64,000 nt of DNA from Mucinivorans hirudinis (GTDB lineage: Bacteria > Bacteroidota > Bacteroidia > Bacteroidales > Rikenellaceae), in the NCBI GenBank assembly GCA_000723505.1, contig HG934468.1, positions 2,326,798 through 2,390,797 of the forward strand, read 5' to 3'. The notes beneath the pieces are model-generated. The model saw only the letters and a list, made by a program, of their open reading frames with translations. It was not told the DNA's origin and did no database searches. Position 1 is the stretch's first letter. Every line of letters begins with the position of its first letter. The position numbers were made by a program, and so were the translations under genes. Shown one piece after another: positions 36,302-45,684 of this stretch.

Positions 36302-37264
36302 ATGATTGTACTATATTTAAAATCACTCAACAAGGTTATCCGCGACCCCGAGGCGAAGCTCTTCGAGGAGTTGGGCTATGATGATTTGTTGTGGATAGAT
36401 TTGTTGAAGCCCACGCCCAAGGAGCGCAAAATTGTGGAGGAGTTTATGGAAATCGATCTCCAAACGCGGCAGCAGATTGAGGAGATTGAGACCTCGTCGC
36501 GTTATTCGGAGTCGGAGAATGCGATTATCTGCAACTCGTCTTTTATTGTCACATCAAAGGATGATGTGGCGGGATATCGTAGCGAACCTGTCTCTTTTAT
36601 CATATCAGAGGGGGTGTTGGTGTCTGTTCGTGGTGTCGAATTAAAAACTTTCGAGGAGGCGAGTCGGAAACTGCAAATCAATTATCGTAGTTATACGACG
36701 GGCTATCACGTGCTCATATCCATACTGGAGGCGCGAATCGACCTCGATGCCGATATGGTTGAGACTCTCAGCAAGCAGATTGCTACGGTGAATGTCTCAG
36801 ACAAAGATGTTGATAAAAGTGTTGATAAAGAGATTCTTATTTTGATAAATAATTTACAGGAGAGTATGATGCTCTTGCGCGAGACGATTTTCGACCGTCA
36901 GCGATTGCTCAGCGGTATTCAGCGCAGCGAACGCTTCCCGAACGATATTTACCCGCGGGTGGCAATTATGCTCAAGGACATCGGCTCGCTGCTCAATCAC
37001 GCCGATTTTAGCTTTGAACGTCTTGAATTCCTGCAAGATACCTTTATGGGTCTTATCAATATCGAGCAGAATAAGATTATCAAGATGTTTACGGTTCTCT
37101 CGGTGGTATTTATGCCTCCAACTTTGATTGCCAGCATCTACGGAATGAACTTCCGTATAATGCCTGAGTTGGATTGGGAGCAGGGCTACCTCTACTCCAT
37201 TATTCTGATGATTGCTTCAATGGCTATAATCATCGGGTTTTTTAAGCGCAAAAAATGGCTATAA
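36302..37264 (+). CDS. corA: CorA-family magnesium/cobalt channel (320 aa)
   Basis: Pentameric inner-membrane divalent-cation channel. Long soluble funnel (36302 start MIVLYLKSLNKVIRD, helices around residues 150-250), then TM1 (MFTVLSVVFMPPTLIASI) ending in the diagnostic YGMNF, a short periplasmic loop, and TM2 (YLYSIILMIASMAIIIGFFK) with a positive KRKKWL tail. ATG 36302 is preferred over the start at 36275, which adds nine residues of no family likeness. Confidence 0.93.
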   Translation: MIVLYLKSLNKVIRDPEAKLFEELGYDDLLWIDLLKPTPKERKIVEEFMEIDLQTRQQIEEIETSSRYSESENAIICNSSFIVTSKDDVAGYRSEPVSFIISEGVLVSVRGVELKTFEEASRKLQINYRSYTTGYHVLISILEARIDLDADMVETLSKQIATVNVSDKDVDKSVDKEILILINNLQESMMLLRETIFDRQRLLSGIQRSERFPNDIYPRVAIMLKDIGSLLNHADFSFERLEFLQDTFMGLINIEQNKIIKMFTVLSVVFMPPTLIASIYGMNFRIMPELDWEQGYLYSIILMIASMAIIIGFFKRKKWL

Positions 37265-37319
37265 TTTTTGTGAATTGTCAATTAATTTTCTTCACTCTTC
37301 CCACTAATCCCGTCCCACA

Positions 37320-38537
37320 ATGAAACACACCTTACTCACGCGCTTCTTGCGTTACGTCGCCTTCGATACACAGAGCGACCCCAAAAGCGAAACCTACCCC
37401 TCATCAGCCAAGCAGCTTGCCTTGCTCAACCACCTATTGGAAGAGATGTTGGCTATTGGTATGACCGAAGTCGAGATTGACGAGCACGGTTATGTTATGG
37501 GTACGCTGCCCGCAACTAAAGGAAAAGATAATGAAGATGTTATAGGTTTTATCGCTCACGTAGACACTGCTCCGGATATGAGTGGTGCAAACGTAAAACC
37601 AATTATAACACAAAACTATGATGGCTGCGATATTCTTCTCAATGAGCAATATAGACTATCGCCTGTCGAGTTTCCCGAATTGAAGGCTCTGCAAGGGCAC
37701 ACAATCATCTCTACGGACGGCACAACGCTGCTTGGAGCTGACGATAAAGCCGGTATTGCAGAGATACTTACGGCGATAGAATATCTGATAGAGAATCCCG
37801 AAATTGAGCACGGCAAAATTAGAGTCGGCTTCACACCGGACGAAGAGATTGGCGCGGGTGTGGACTATTTCAATGTCGAAAAGTTTGGTGCGATATATGG
37901 CTATACGGTTGATGGTTCGGTGGAAGGAGAGCTCGAGTATGAGAACTTCAATGCTGCCTCGGCAAAGATAGTCATCGCAGGGCGCAACATTCACCCGGGG
38001 TATGCCAAGGGCAAGATGATTAACGCGCTACACCTTGCAATGGAGCTAAATACGATGTTGCCATTTGCTGATAAGCCAGAGCATACGGAAGGTTACGAAG
38101 GTTTTTATCACTTGACTCAAATGAGTGGGACAGTCGAAAATGCTACGATGGAGTACATTATTCGCGACCATAGTTCAGAAAAATTTGAGCAGCGTAAAGT
38201 TTTTATGACCGAGGTTGTAAAATTGTTGAACGCCCGATTCGACGAGCCGCGCATAACGCTCACTCTCAAAGATCAATACTACAATATGCGCAAGATGGTT
38301 GAGCCTCATCCTGCCATTATTGAGCGCGCTGTGCGGGCAATGGAACTAGCCGGTGTTAAACCCCTAATAAAGCCTATTCGTGGCGGTACGGACGGTTCGC
38401 GCCTTTCGTATATGGGGCTGCCCTGCCCGAATATTTTCACGGGTGGCGCTAATTTCCACGGACGATTTGAGTATATATCGCTCGACACGATGGAGCGCGC
38501 AGTGCAGACTATAATAAATATAATCGCAGTTCGCTAA
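37320..38537 (+). CDS. pepT: Peptidase T, tripeptide aminopeptidase (405 aa)
   Basis: M20B zinc exopeptidase releasing N-terminal residues from tripeptides in the cytoplasm. Metal and catalytic residues are in place: GFIAHVDTAPD (His80, Asp82), the general-base pair in VGFTPDEEIGAG, and the C-terminal GGTDGSRLSYMGLPCPNIFT. The normal length is conserved. ATG at 37320 directly follows an AC-rich leader. No operon partner is obvious. Confidence 0.96.
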   Translation: MKHTLLTRFLRYVAFDTQSDPKSETYPSSAKQLALLNHLLEEMLAIGMTEVEIDEHGYVMGTLPATKGKDNEDVIGFIAHVDTAPDMSGANVKPIITQNYDGCDILLNEQYRLSPVEFPELKALQGHTIISTDGTTLLGADDKAGIAEILTAIEYLIENPEIEHGKIRVGFTPDEEIGAGVDYFNVEKFGAIYGYTVDGSVEGELEYENFNAASAKIVIAGRNIHPGYAKGKMINALHLAMELNTMLPFADKPEHTEGYEGFYHLTQMSGTVENATMEYIIRDHSSEKFEQRKVFMTEVVKLLNARFDEPRITLTLKDQYYNMRKMVEPHPAIIERAVRAMELAGVKPLIKPIRGGTDGSRLSYMGLPCPNIFTGGANFHGRFEYISLDTMERAVQTIINIIAVR

Positions 38538-38857
38538 AAATCCCAAAAGAACCAAAGCTATTTTTAGAATTCCCCATCAAAATAAATAATTATTTTCACC
38601 TACTCAAATGGTATCGAGTCGTTGTTATTCCATTTTTTTATTAACTTTGGGAATCGTAAATTCAATAGTTCGTTAATGATTTTTAGTTCATACCCTTCCC
38701 CTCCGCTTGTCTTGGGCTGCTACTGTCGCTCAATGTCAGAGAGTTATTGCGGTTGAGACCCCGCGGCAAGTGCGAGATATTTTACCTAATATAAGTGTGT
38801 TAATTAACTTCTTAACGAACTGTTGTAAATTGAATTTGGCAATAAACTATTTCGGCT
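38538..38857. other. Intergenic region between pepT and a BACON lipoprotein gene
   Basis: Holds a TAACTTTG box (38642-38649) with TTG 17 bases upstream, a slightly short spacing for a Bacteroidota promoter, likely driving the lipoprotein/protease pair. The 200-nt leader after it shows no recognised element. Confidence 0.45.
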
Positions 38858-39838
38858 ATGAAGATTAATATATTTCTGTTCTTGCCCCTTCTTTGGGTGC
38901 TCACCGGTTGTGATTCAGGTAAAGTGCCTGACCCATCACAAGAGATAACTCTATATATATCAGCTAATGCTCTCTCTTTCGAGGCTGCTAGCGAGAGCAA
39001 AACCTTTTCCGTTGTCTCCAATGGCAGTTGGACGATAAGTTGTAGTGATGGGTGGCTCTATTTTTCGACCAATTCCGGCAATGGCAATGCTGAAATAACG
39101 GCTACGGTTGCCGCTAATGGCGGGCAAAACGGACGAACTGCCGTCGTCACGGTCGTTGCGGGAGCTGCCACCAAGACCATCAACGTTCAACAGCTTGGCG
39201 AATTGCCGGATATTCTTGTTGATGACAAGCCGCTTATGCTCGAGAGTTCAGAGGGTGCTTTTGTGCTGGAGCTGACCGCTAATGTCGAATACGAAATATT
39301 AGTATCCGGCGAATGGTTGCAGCAGCTGCAGACCAAGACGATGGAGAAATTTACTCACACATTTTCCTACAAGGCAAATATCTCTTCCAAGGAGCGTCAA
39401 GCGGTTATTACCATCAAAGAGCGTGATTCTAAAACTCCTATTACGCGAACAATAACCGTCACTCAGCGTGGTTTGATTGTTGTGGAGAAGAGTCTGGAGG
39501 AGTTCCTGAAAACCGACCTGAGGGGGGCAGTCTACAACGGCGATAAATTCTCGTTTGAGTTTAGCGAATATAGTCATCAAATTGCCGTGAACCCCGCTCG
39601 ACGTACATTTCGCATTCAAAACTACCGGCAGGATACAGTATGTTCCGTTTCGCTATCGGCTGTTGCCACCGGGTTGGAGCAGCAGATAACCGTCACCGGT
39701 CAAAATCTCGTTTTGGGTGTGGGAGAGAAGGTTGATTTCCGGACTAAGGTGGTCAAGCTGACTGAAGATAGGGTGTGGCTTTGGGCGGAGGATGACAAGA
39801 GCGGATTTATTGTAACTACAAATTGTAGCACACGATGA
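38858..39838 (+). CDS. BACON-domain lipoprotein (326 aa)
   Basis: Signal peptide with lipobox LTGC (Cys18). Two BACON-like modules: ~30-112 (LSFEAASESKTFSVVSNGSW ... KTINVQQLG) and ~115-210 (LVDDKPLMLESSEGAFVLEL ... TITVTQRG). The remaining ~110 residues are unassigned. Its last bases overlap the start of the metalloprotease gene in an ATGA junction, so the two are translationally coupled and probably act together at the cell surface, the BACON protein perhaps binding the substrate or holding the protease. Confidence 0.85.
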   Translation: MKINIFLFLPLLWVLTGCDSGKVPDPSQEITLYISANALSFEAASESKTFSVVSNGSWTISCSDGWLYFSTNSGNGNAEITATVAANGGQNGRTAVVTVVAGAATKTINVQQLGELPDILVDDKPLMLESSEGAFVLELTANVEYEILVSGEWLQQLQTKTMEKFTHTFSYKANISSKERQAVITIKERDSKTPITRTITVTQRGLIVVEKSLEEFLKTDLRGAVYNGDKFSFEFSEYSHQIAVNPARRTFRIQNYRQDTVCSVSLSAVATGLEQQITVTGQNLVLGVGEKVDFRTKVVKLTEDRVWLWAEDDKSGFIVTTNCSTR

Positions 39839-42654
39839 AAAAGATACTATACATATTACTGTTTGCACTACTTCAAAATTTTGCGTGGGCAGCCAGAGCT
39901 TATCCTGGTTTGATAAAAGTTACTCAGCCCGATGGGACTCAGTTGAATATCAGACTTTATGGGGATGAGTTTTTCAGCTATGCCGCAACCGTAGATAACA
40001 AGTTGATAGCACAAAAGAAAGACGGCTACTACTATTACGCTACCTTTGATGGTGAGGCAGTTGTCGCCACACGGACGCGGGTCGGTGATCCACTGACCAA
40101 GGCGATAGGGGTGGTCTCAGCCTCGGATATAGCCCTCAAGGCAGCCGATATTGCGCTCAAGAAGAGGGCTTTACAGCCAGCAACCAAGGGTTACGATTTG
40201 TCGAAACTGACTCTCACCAAGTCCAATCCACAGGTCTCCTCTTTGGTGCTTTTGGTGCAATATTCGGACGTTAAATTTGTCACACCCAATACACAGGAGG
40301 CTTTCAGTCGAATGCTCAACGAAAAGGGGTATTCGGATAACGGGGGGACGGGCAGTGCTCGCGACTATTTCTACGATAATCTGATGGGTGTCATTGACTT
40401 TGAATTTGTTGTTTCGTCCGTTTTGACACTGAGCAAGACGATGTCCTACTACGGTGAGAATTCCGGGAGTAATAAATGGTCAAATATACAAGAGTTGGTA
40501 AAGGAGGCGTGTGCTTTGGCAAAGAGTGCCGGAGTGGATTTTTCGCGTTTCGATTCCAACGGAGATGGTGTAGTGGATAATGTATTCATCTACTTTGCAG
40601 GCTATGACGAGGCGCAGGGCGGCTCCTCGGGGGCTATATGGTCTCATAAGGGTCAGGTGGTTGATAATGTGACGTATGATGGTAAAAGGCTTGGCGCGTA
40701 TGCCTGCTCTTCGGAGCTCCGCGGTAACTCCGGCAGTACGATGTCGGGCATTGGAACTTTCTGTCACGAGTTCGGACACGTTCTCGGTCTGCCCGACTTT
40801 TACGATACCAACGCAGGTGCAAACGGTGAGCACGAAGGTTTATATAATCTCGCTTTGATGAGTTCCGGCAATTACAACAACTCGGGGCGTACTCCTCCAT
40901 ATATGACGGTGATTGAACGCGAAATGTTGGGGATTCTCACTCCTGAAAAAATAGAGACAAAGGGTGACTACTCGCTCGCCACCATTGACAGAAATAAAGG
41001 CTTTAGGATAGAGAGCGGCAATAAGGATGAATATTTTCTTATTGAGAATCGCCGCAATGTGGGTTGGGATAAATATATAGGCGGTAAAGGTATGTTGGTC
41101 TATCACATTGATAGGTCGAACAATGCTGTGGGAGGTACTGTCGCCGGAACGCTTTGGCGTACTAACTCCATCAATAATTACGTCGCTCACCCGTGCGCTT
41201 ATTACGTGGCGTCGACCACGATTAATAATAGTATCGGTAATATCTTTTATCCGGGACTTGCCTCACTCACCTCCTTGGAGTTGATTGCTTGGAGTGGACG
41301 AATCATACCCCAGTCTATTAATTCCATAACTTTTTCGGGTGAGAATGTAGATTTCAAGGTTAATCTTCCTGCGTCTAATAATCTCACGGGCAGGGTATTT
41401 GGTGCGACAGGTTCGGCTGTGGGCGGTGCGCGGATTGTAATTGCCGAAGTTGAGTCCCAGACAAAATCAGGCAGTGGCGGCGGCATTCGGTCTATTCCAG
41501 CTATGGTGCAGACCAAGGCTGTGGGGCAGATAGTAGTTGCCGCTGATGACAATGGCAAATTCGCGGTAGACGACCTCAAGAAGGGGAGCTATCAATTTGT
41601 TGCCTTCAAAGACGGTTATGTAAATTCTTCCGGAATGTTCACGGTGGATACGGGCAATAATGTCCTGCAAATCCTTATGCTGACCGCCGCGCAGAATAAC
41701 GACAAAAAGATGAGTTGGAGCACCAATCGCATAAGAACCGCTGTGGGACTGGTTGGTGATTTGTACGCGAGCCACTATTGGAGTGCGAGCGATTTTGGTG
41801 AGTATGCCGGTGCGAAGATTGATGGGGTGTATTTTCACCCGTATGCTTCCGGCAAGTTGATGACCTTATATGTATATGTCAATGATGCAGTCGTGTTTAC
41901 CAGAGAGTTAGGCTCTTCTTATTCGGTTGGGAATATCAATTTCATTGACCTTGGAGGCGAAAATTTGACTGTACCGACCGATAAAAGCCTGCGAGTTGCC
42001 ATCAAGGCGGTTGGAGTGGTAAAGGATGAATATCCGTTTGCCATTGACGATGGTGAGTCGGTGGTTAATCGAGGTGATGCCTATTCGACGGACGGCAAGA
42101 GATGGAGTTCTCTCAAGGTAGATTCCAAGTTGGAGGGCAATTTTATTATAGGTCTCAATGTCAAGGTTGTCGGTGTGTTGGATAGAATTAAGGTTGCGGC
42201 GCAGCAACGTGATGCCTATTTTGATATTGCGGCTCTAAATCCTGAGTCGAAGCCTGTGGTAATAAATGTGGAAAAACTGGGAGGCGGCAAAAAGAGGTAC
42301 GATATTGGTGCTGCTCGGTGGTTTGTTATCGGAGATTTGGAGAGTGATTGTGTCTATAACTATACTCTTGAAATTGAGGGTAAAACCCCCGTTGCATCCC
42401 AATTCGCTACCACAAAAGTCGTGTCGCAATATGCTGCCCTATACGAGGCTAAGGCGAGGTACGCTCTCGGAGATGTCCTGCCGTTGATAATGCTGAATAT
42501 TCCCGATGGGGTGAGCTCGCTCAAATGGTTTGTCAATGGCGCTCTCACCACTAAACGTATAGTGAATCTGACGGAAAACTGCACGATAAAGGTAGAAATA
42601 ACATTCGAGAGTGGCGACACGGAGACGATAGTCAGGCGTATAAAGTTAAATTAA
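39835..42654 (+). CDS. M6-family secreted metalloprotease (939 aa)
   Basis: Signal peptide ~1-19 (LLQNFAWA), prodomain-like N-terminus, then the catalytic domain with HEFGHVLGLPDFYDT: His311, Glu312, His315 and Asp321 give the HExxHxxGxxD zinc site of M6 (immune-inhibitor-A-like) peptidases. After residue ~510 comes a carboxypeptidase-regulatory-like repeat (LTGRVFGATGSAVGGARIVI) and strand-rich C-terminal domains. It likely degrades extracellular proteins. No type IX secretion C-terminal signal could be confirmed. Confidence 0.9.
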   Translation: MKKILYILLFALLQNFAWAARAYPGLIKVTQPDGTQLNIRLYGDEFFSYAATVDNKLIAQKKDGYYYYATFDGEAVVATRTRVGDPLTKAIGVVSASDIALKAADIALKKRALQPATKGYDLSKLTLTKSNPQVSSLVLLVQYSDVKFVTPNTQEAFSRMLNEKGYSDNGGTGSARDYFYDNLMGVIDFEFVVSSVLTLSKTMSYYGENSGSNKWSNIQELVKEACALAKSAGVDFSRFDSNGDGVVDNVFIYFAGYDEAQGGSSGAIWSHKGQVVDNVTYDGKRLGAYACSSELRGNSGSTMSGIGTFCHEFGHVLGLPDFYDTNAGANGEHEGLYNLALMSSGNYNNSGRTPPYMTVIEREMLGILTPEKIETKGDYSLATIDRNKGFRIESGNKDEYFLIENRRNVGWDKYIGGKGMLVYHIDRSNNAVGGTVAGTLWRTNSINNYVAHPCAYYVASTTINNSIGNIFYPGLASLTSLELIAWSGRIIPQSINSITFSGENVDFKVNLPASNNLTGRVFGATGSAVGGARIVIAEVESQTKSGSGGGIRSIPAMVQTKAVGQIVVAADDNGKFAVDDLKKGSYQFVAFKDGYVNSSGMFTVDTGNNVLQILMLTAAQNNDKKMSWSTNRIRTAVGLVGDLYASHYWSASDFGEYAGAKIDGVYFHPYASGKLMTLYVYVNDAVVFTRELGSSYSVGNINFIDLGGENLTVPTDKSLRVAIKAVGVVKDEYPFAIDDGESVVNRGDAYSTDGKRWSSLKVDSKLEGNFIIGLNVKVVGVLDRIKVAAQQRDAYFDIAALNPESKPVVINVEKLGGGKKRYDIGAARWFVIGDLESDCVYNYTLEIEGKTPVASQFATTKVVSQYAALYEAKARYALGDVLPLIMLNIPDGVSSLKWFVNGALTTKRIVNLTENCTIKVEITFESGDTETIVRRIKLN

Positions 42655-42761
42655 GTGGGGGGAGATATAGCAACAATTATTTGTCAATACTTAGTGAATC
42701 GTTCGTCAAAAATTTCTGTGCAAACCCACCCCCATCATAACAACATAAACAATACCAAAAA

Positions 42762-44198
42762 ATGAAAGAGCTCAATCCACAATCTGTATGGCGATATTTT
42801 GAAGAGATTACTCGCATACCTCGTCCTTCTAAAAAGGAGGAGAAGATACGTCAATACCTACGCGACTTTGCCAAGGTCAACAACCTTGAGTTGCGGGAGG
42901 ATACCATAGGCAATATTGTTATTGTGCGTCCTGCCGCAGTGGGGTGTGAGCAAAAGGAGGGGGTCATTCTCCAATCGCACGTGGATATGGTGTGTGAAAA
43001 GGAGGTGGGCTTGGATTTCGATTTCGAGACTATGCCAATCGAGACCTATATTGAGGATGGTTGGGTTCGCGCACGTGGTACGACACTTGGGGCTGATTGC
43101 GGAATCGGTATGGCGATGCAGATGGCAGTGCTGACCGACCCCGAAATTAAGACAGGTAAAATCGAAGCTCTATTCACAGTGGACGAGGAGCAGGGGCTTA
43201 CCGGCGCTTTCCGCCTAGAGGCGGGTATGCTCACGGGCAGCCGTATGATAAACCTCGATTCGGAGGACGAAGGCGAGGTCTATATAGGTTGTGCCGGAGG
43301 TATCGACACCATCGCCAAGTTCGATGTTGAACTTAAAAAAGCGCCCTCAGCCGAAAAGTACAATTTTTATAAGATTGCAGTGGGCGGCTTGCGCGGTGGT
43401 CATTCGGGTGATGATATTAATAAGGGTTTGGCTTGTGCCAACAAGATTTTGGTGAGGGTGTTGTGGGCTATGTTGGACGTTTCGGCGGTTAAACTTTGCT
43501 CAATAGATGGGGGCAATCTTCGCAATGCCATCGCACGTGATGCTTGGGCAGAGGTTGCCATAAGTGGCGAGGATTGCGATAGTGTTATATTGGCGGCATC
43601 GGAGCTGGCAACGCAAATCAAGGCGGAATATGCCCTCACCGACCCCGGTGTGGATATAACCCTTGTGGCGATTGCCCCCTGTCAAAGCCGCATTGACAGG
43701 GAGAGTTCGCGTCGTCTGTTGATGGCTTTGCAGTCTCTTCCTCACGGTGTTATGGCTATGAGTGCGGCGATACCAGGCTTGGTGGAGACATCCACGAATT
43801 TGGCTTCGGTGAAGATGGGTAAGGGGTTTGTGGAGGTTGTGACCTCGCAGCGCAGCTCGGTGGAAAGTGCCAAGCGCGACATTGCGCGTACGGTGGCTTC
43901 GGTCTTTGAGTTGGCGGGGGCAAAGGTGCGCCATACGGACGGTTACCCGGGGTGGACGCCCAATCCCGAATCACCGCTTGTGAAACTTTGTGAGCGGGAG
44001 TACGAAAACCTTTTCGCACGGAAGATTGCTGTCAAGGCAATTCACGCCGGCTTGGAGTGTGGATTGTTGTTAAAGAAATATCCCGCTCTAGACATCATCT
44101 CCATAGGACCGACCCTTCGAGGTGTCCACTCGCCTGCCGAGCGGTTAGAGGTTCGTACGGTTGATATGGTTTGGCAACTGCTGTTGAGGTTGATTTAG
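42762..44198 (+). CDS. pepD: Aminoacyl-histidine dipeptidase (478 aa)
   Basis: M20 zinc dipeptidase of the cytosolic non-specific (PepD) group. Family start NPQSVWRYFEEITRIPRPSK; metal site LQSHVDMVCEK; catalytic glutamate in TVDEEQGLTGA; GGLRGGHSGDDINKG and the C-terminal HAGLECG are further family blocks. Full length. It hydrolyses X-His and other dipeptides for amino-acid supply, in keeping with nearby pepT and the secreted protease. Confidence 0.95.
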   Translation: MKELNPQSVWRYFEEITRIPRPSKKEEKIRQYLRDFAKVNNLELREDTIGNIVIVRPAAVGCEQKEGVILQSHVDMVCEKEVGLDFDFETMPIETYIEDGWVRARGTTLGADCGIGMAMQMAVLTDPEIKTGKIEALFTVDEEQGLTGAFRLEAGMLTGSRMINLDSEDEGEVYIGCAGGIDTIAKFDVELKKAPSAEKYNFYKIAVGGLRGGHSGDDINKGLACANKILVRVLWAMLDVSAVKLCSIDGGNLRNAIARDAWAEVAISGEDCDSVILAASELATQIKAEYALTDPGVDITLVAIAPCQSRIDRESSRRLLMALQSLPHGVMAMSAAIPGLVETSTNLASVKMGKGFVEVVTSQRSSVESAKRDIARTVASVFELAGAKVRHTDGYPGWTPNPESPLVKLCEREYENLFARKIAVKAIHAGLECGLLLKKYPALDIISIGPTLRGVHSPAERLEVRTVDMVWQLLLRLI

Positions 44199-44246
44199 AG
44201 CCTCTCTCTTACATCAATAGCTCATTAAAATGTTAGTAACAGATTT

Positions 44247-44276
44247 TTGTAGGATAAAATAATTGTACTACATTTG
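44247..44276 (+). promoter_or_regulatory. Promoter before pfkA
   Basis: TTG at 44247-44249, 19-base gap, TACATTTG at 44269-44276, 23 bp before the ATG. Exact -33/-7 match. Confidence 0.8.
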
Positions 44277-44299
44277 CTTCGGGAAAAAAGTAGAAAAAT

Positions 44300-45400
44300 A
44301 TGAAAAGAGTTCTATTATCAACAAGCGGTGGCGATTGCCCCGGTCTTAATGCGGTGATTCGCGGAGTGGTCAAGCGTGCCGCGCAGGATGGTGATTGGGA
44401 GGTTCTCGGCAGTGTGCAGGCTTATAATGGCATCCTTTGGGAGCCCACCGAAATAATGGTTCTTAACGAAGATTCGGTTAAGGGAATCCATTATCGCGGT
44501 GGTACGATTCTCGAGACTACCAATAAGGGCGGTCCCTTTGCGTGGCCTGTCTTCAATAAACGTGAGGGTAAGTGGGAGTATGTAGACCGCTCGGAGGAGA
44601 TGATCCGCAAGCTCCAGTATATGGGCGTGGATGCGGTTATCTCCATCGGTGGCGATGGCTCGCAGCGTATATCGAAGCGTCTTTCTGATATGGGGTTGGA
44701 TATAATCGGTGTGCCCAAAACCATCGATAACGACCTCTCGGCTACCGATTTCACCTTTGGCTTCCAGACGGCTGTTCATATCGCCACGGATGCTGTGGAT
44801 AAACTTATTACAACGGCACAGTCTCACAATCGCACATTTATTTTGGAGGTTATGGGGCGTGATACGGGTTGGATTGCTCTACACACGGCTATCGCCGGCG
44901 GGGCGGATGTTTGTCTGATTCCGGAGATTCCGTACGATATAAATAAGGTACTCGAAAAGTTGCGTACCAAGTATAACAGTAAAAATCGCGGCTCTGCCAT
45001 CATTGTTGTAGCTGAGGGGGCAAAACCCAAGGATGGTGCGGTGCATTCGGCTGTGGCTTCGGAGGTGGGTTACGAGAACGTACGTTTGGGCGGTATCTGC
45101 TACGACCTCAGTAACCAGCTCAAGGCGGCAGGCTTCGTGCCCGATATTCGCGAAACCGTACTCGGACATATCCAACGTGGGGGTGTGCCCATTGCTTATG
45201 ACCGTGTGTTGGCAACTCAGTTTGGAGTCAAAGCCTTTGAGTGTGTGCTCGAGGGTAAGTTTGGGCATATGGTCTCGTATCGTCACCCTGATATTATTGC
45301 AGTTCCGTTGGAGGAGGCTGTCGGACAGATGAAGTTTATTGACCCCGAGAGCGATATTATGGATACTGCCCGCGGTTGCGGTATAAGTTTTGGAGATTGA
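44300..45400 (+). CDS. pfkA: 6-phosphofructokinase (366 aa)
   Basis: Glycolytic enzyme phosphorylating fructose 6-phosphate. Conserved start LLSTSGGDCPGLNAVIRGVV, phosphoryl-donor loop SIGGDGSQR, catalytic PKTIDNDLSATDFTFGF, and EVMGRDTGWIA. The donor site has Gly in GGDG (ATP-type) but Lys in PKTIDND, where classical bacterial ATP enzymes have Gly. This Gly/Lys pairing marks a separate clade that includes actinobacterial ATP-PFKs. ATP use is therefore likely, but donor choice is not certain. Ends before a strong terminator. Confidence 0.93.
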   Translation: MKRVLLSTSGGDCPGLNAVIRGVVKRAAQDGDWEVLGSVQAYNGILWEPTEIMVLNEDSVKGIHYRGGTILETTNKGGPFAWPVFNKREGKWEYVDRSEEMIRKLQYMGVDAVISIGGDGSQRISKRLSDMGLDIIGVPKTIDNDLSATDFTFGFQTAVHIATDAVDKLITTAQSHNRTFILEVMGRDTGWIALHTAIAGGADVCLIPEIPYDINKVLEKLRTKYNSKNRGSAIIVVAEGAKPKDGAVHSAVASEVGYENVRLGGICYDLSNQLKAAGFVPDIRETVLGHIQRGGVPIAYDRVLATQFGVKAFECVLEGKFGHMVSYRHPDIIAVPLEEAVGQMKFIDPESDIMDTARGCGISFGD

Positions 45401-45548
45401 GACCATCGCATAGAGTGAGGTTGTTTGAAGGTAACAATACGCGATGATTCCGTAAAAATGAGAAAAATAGATACGATGTCACCTCTTTAAGATTGTAATA
45501 ATTTGGAGCGTATTACTTTGGAAAGAGTAGTAATAAGGCTTATTTAAT

Positions 45549-45606
45549 GAAAAGTTGAAAGTTATTAGATTGGTAATCAGTCTATAACTTTCAACTTTTC
45601 ATTTTT
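45549..45606 (+). terminator. Intrinsic terminator after pfkA
   Basis: A 17-bp perfect stem (GAAAAGTTGAAAGTTAT with its inverse) followed by ATTTTTGG. It is ~150 bp after the pfkA stop. Confidence 0.75.
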
Positions 45607-45633
45607 GGAAAGCGTATTTTATACCAAAAAAGG

Positions 45634-45664
45634 TTGATTTTCCGAAAAACAAAACTTACCTTTG
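45634..45664 (+). promoter_or_regulatory. Promoter of the ilv cluster
   Basis: TTG at 45634-45636, 20-base gap, TACCTTTG at 45657-45664, 20 bp before the ilvD ATG. The leader is too short for an attenuator. Confidence 0.78.
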
Positions 45665-45684
45665 CCCAACATAGGTAATAAAAA

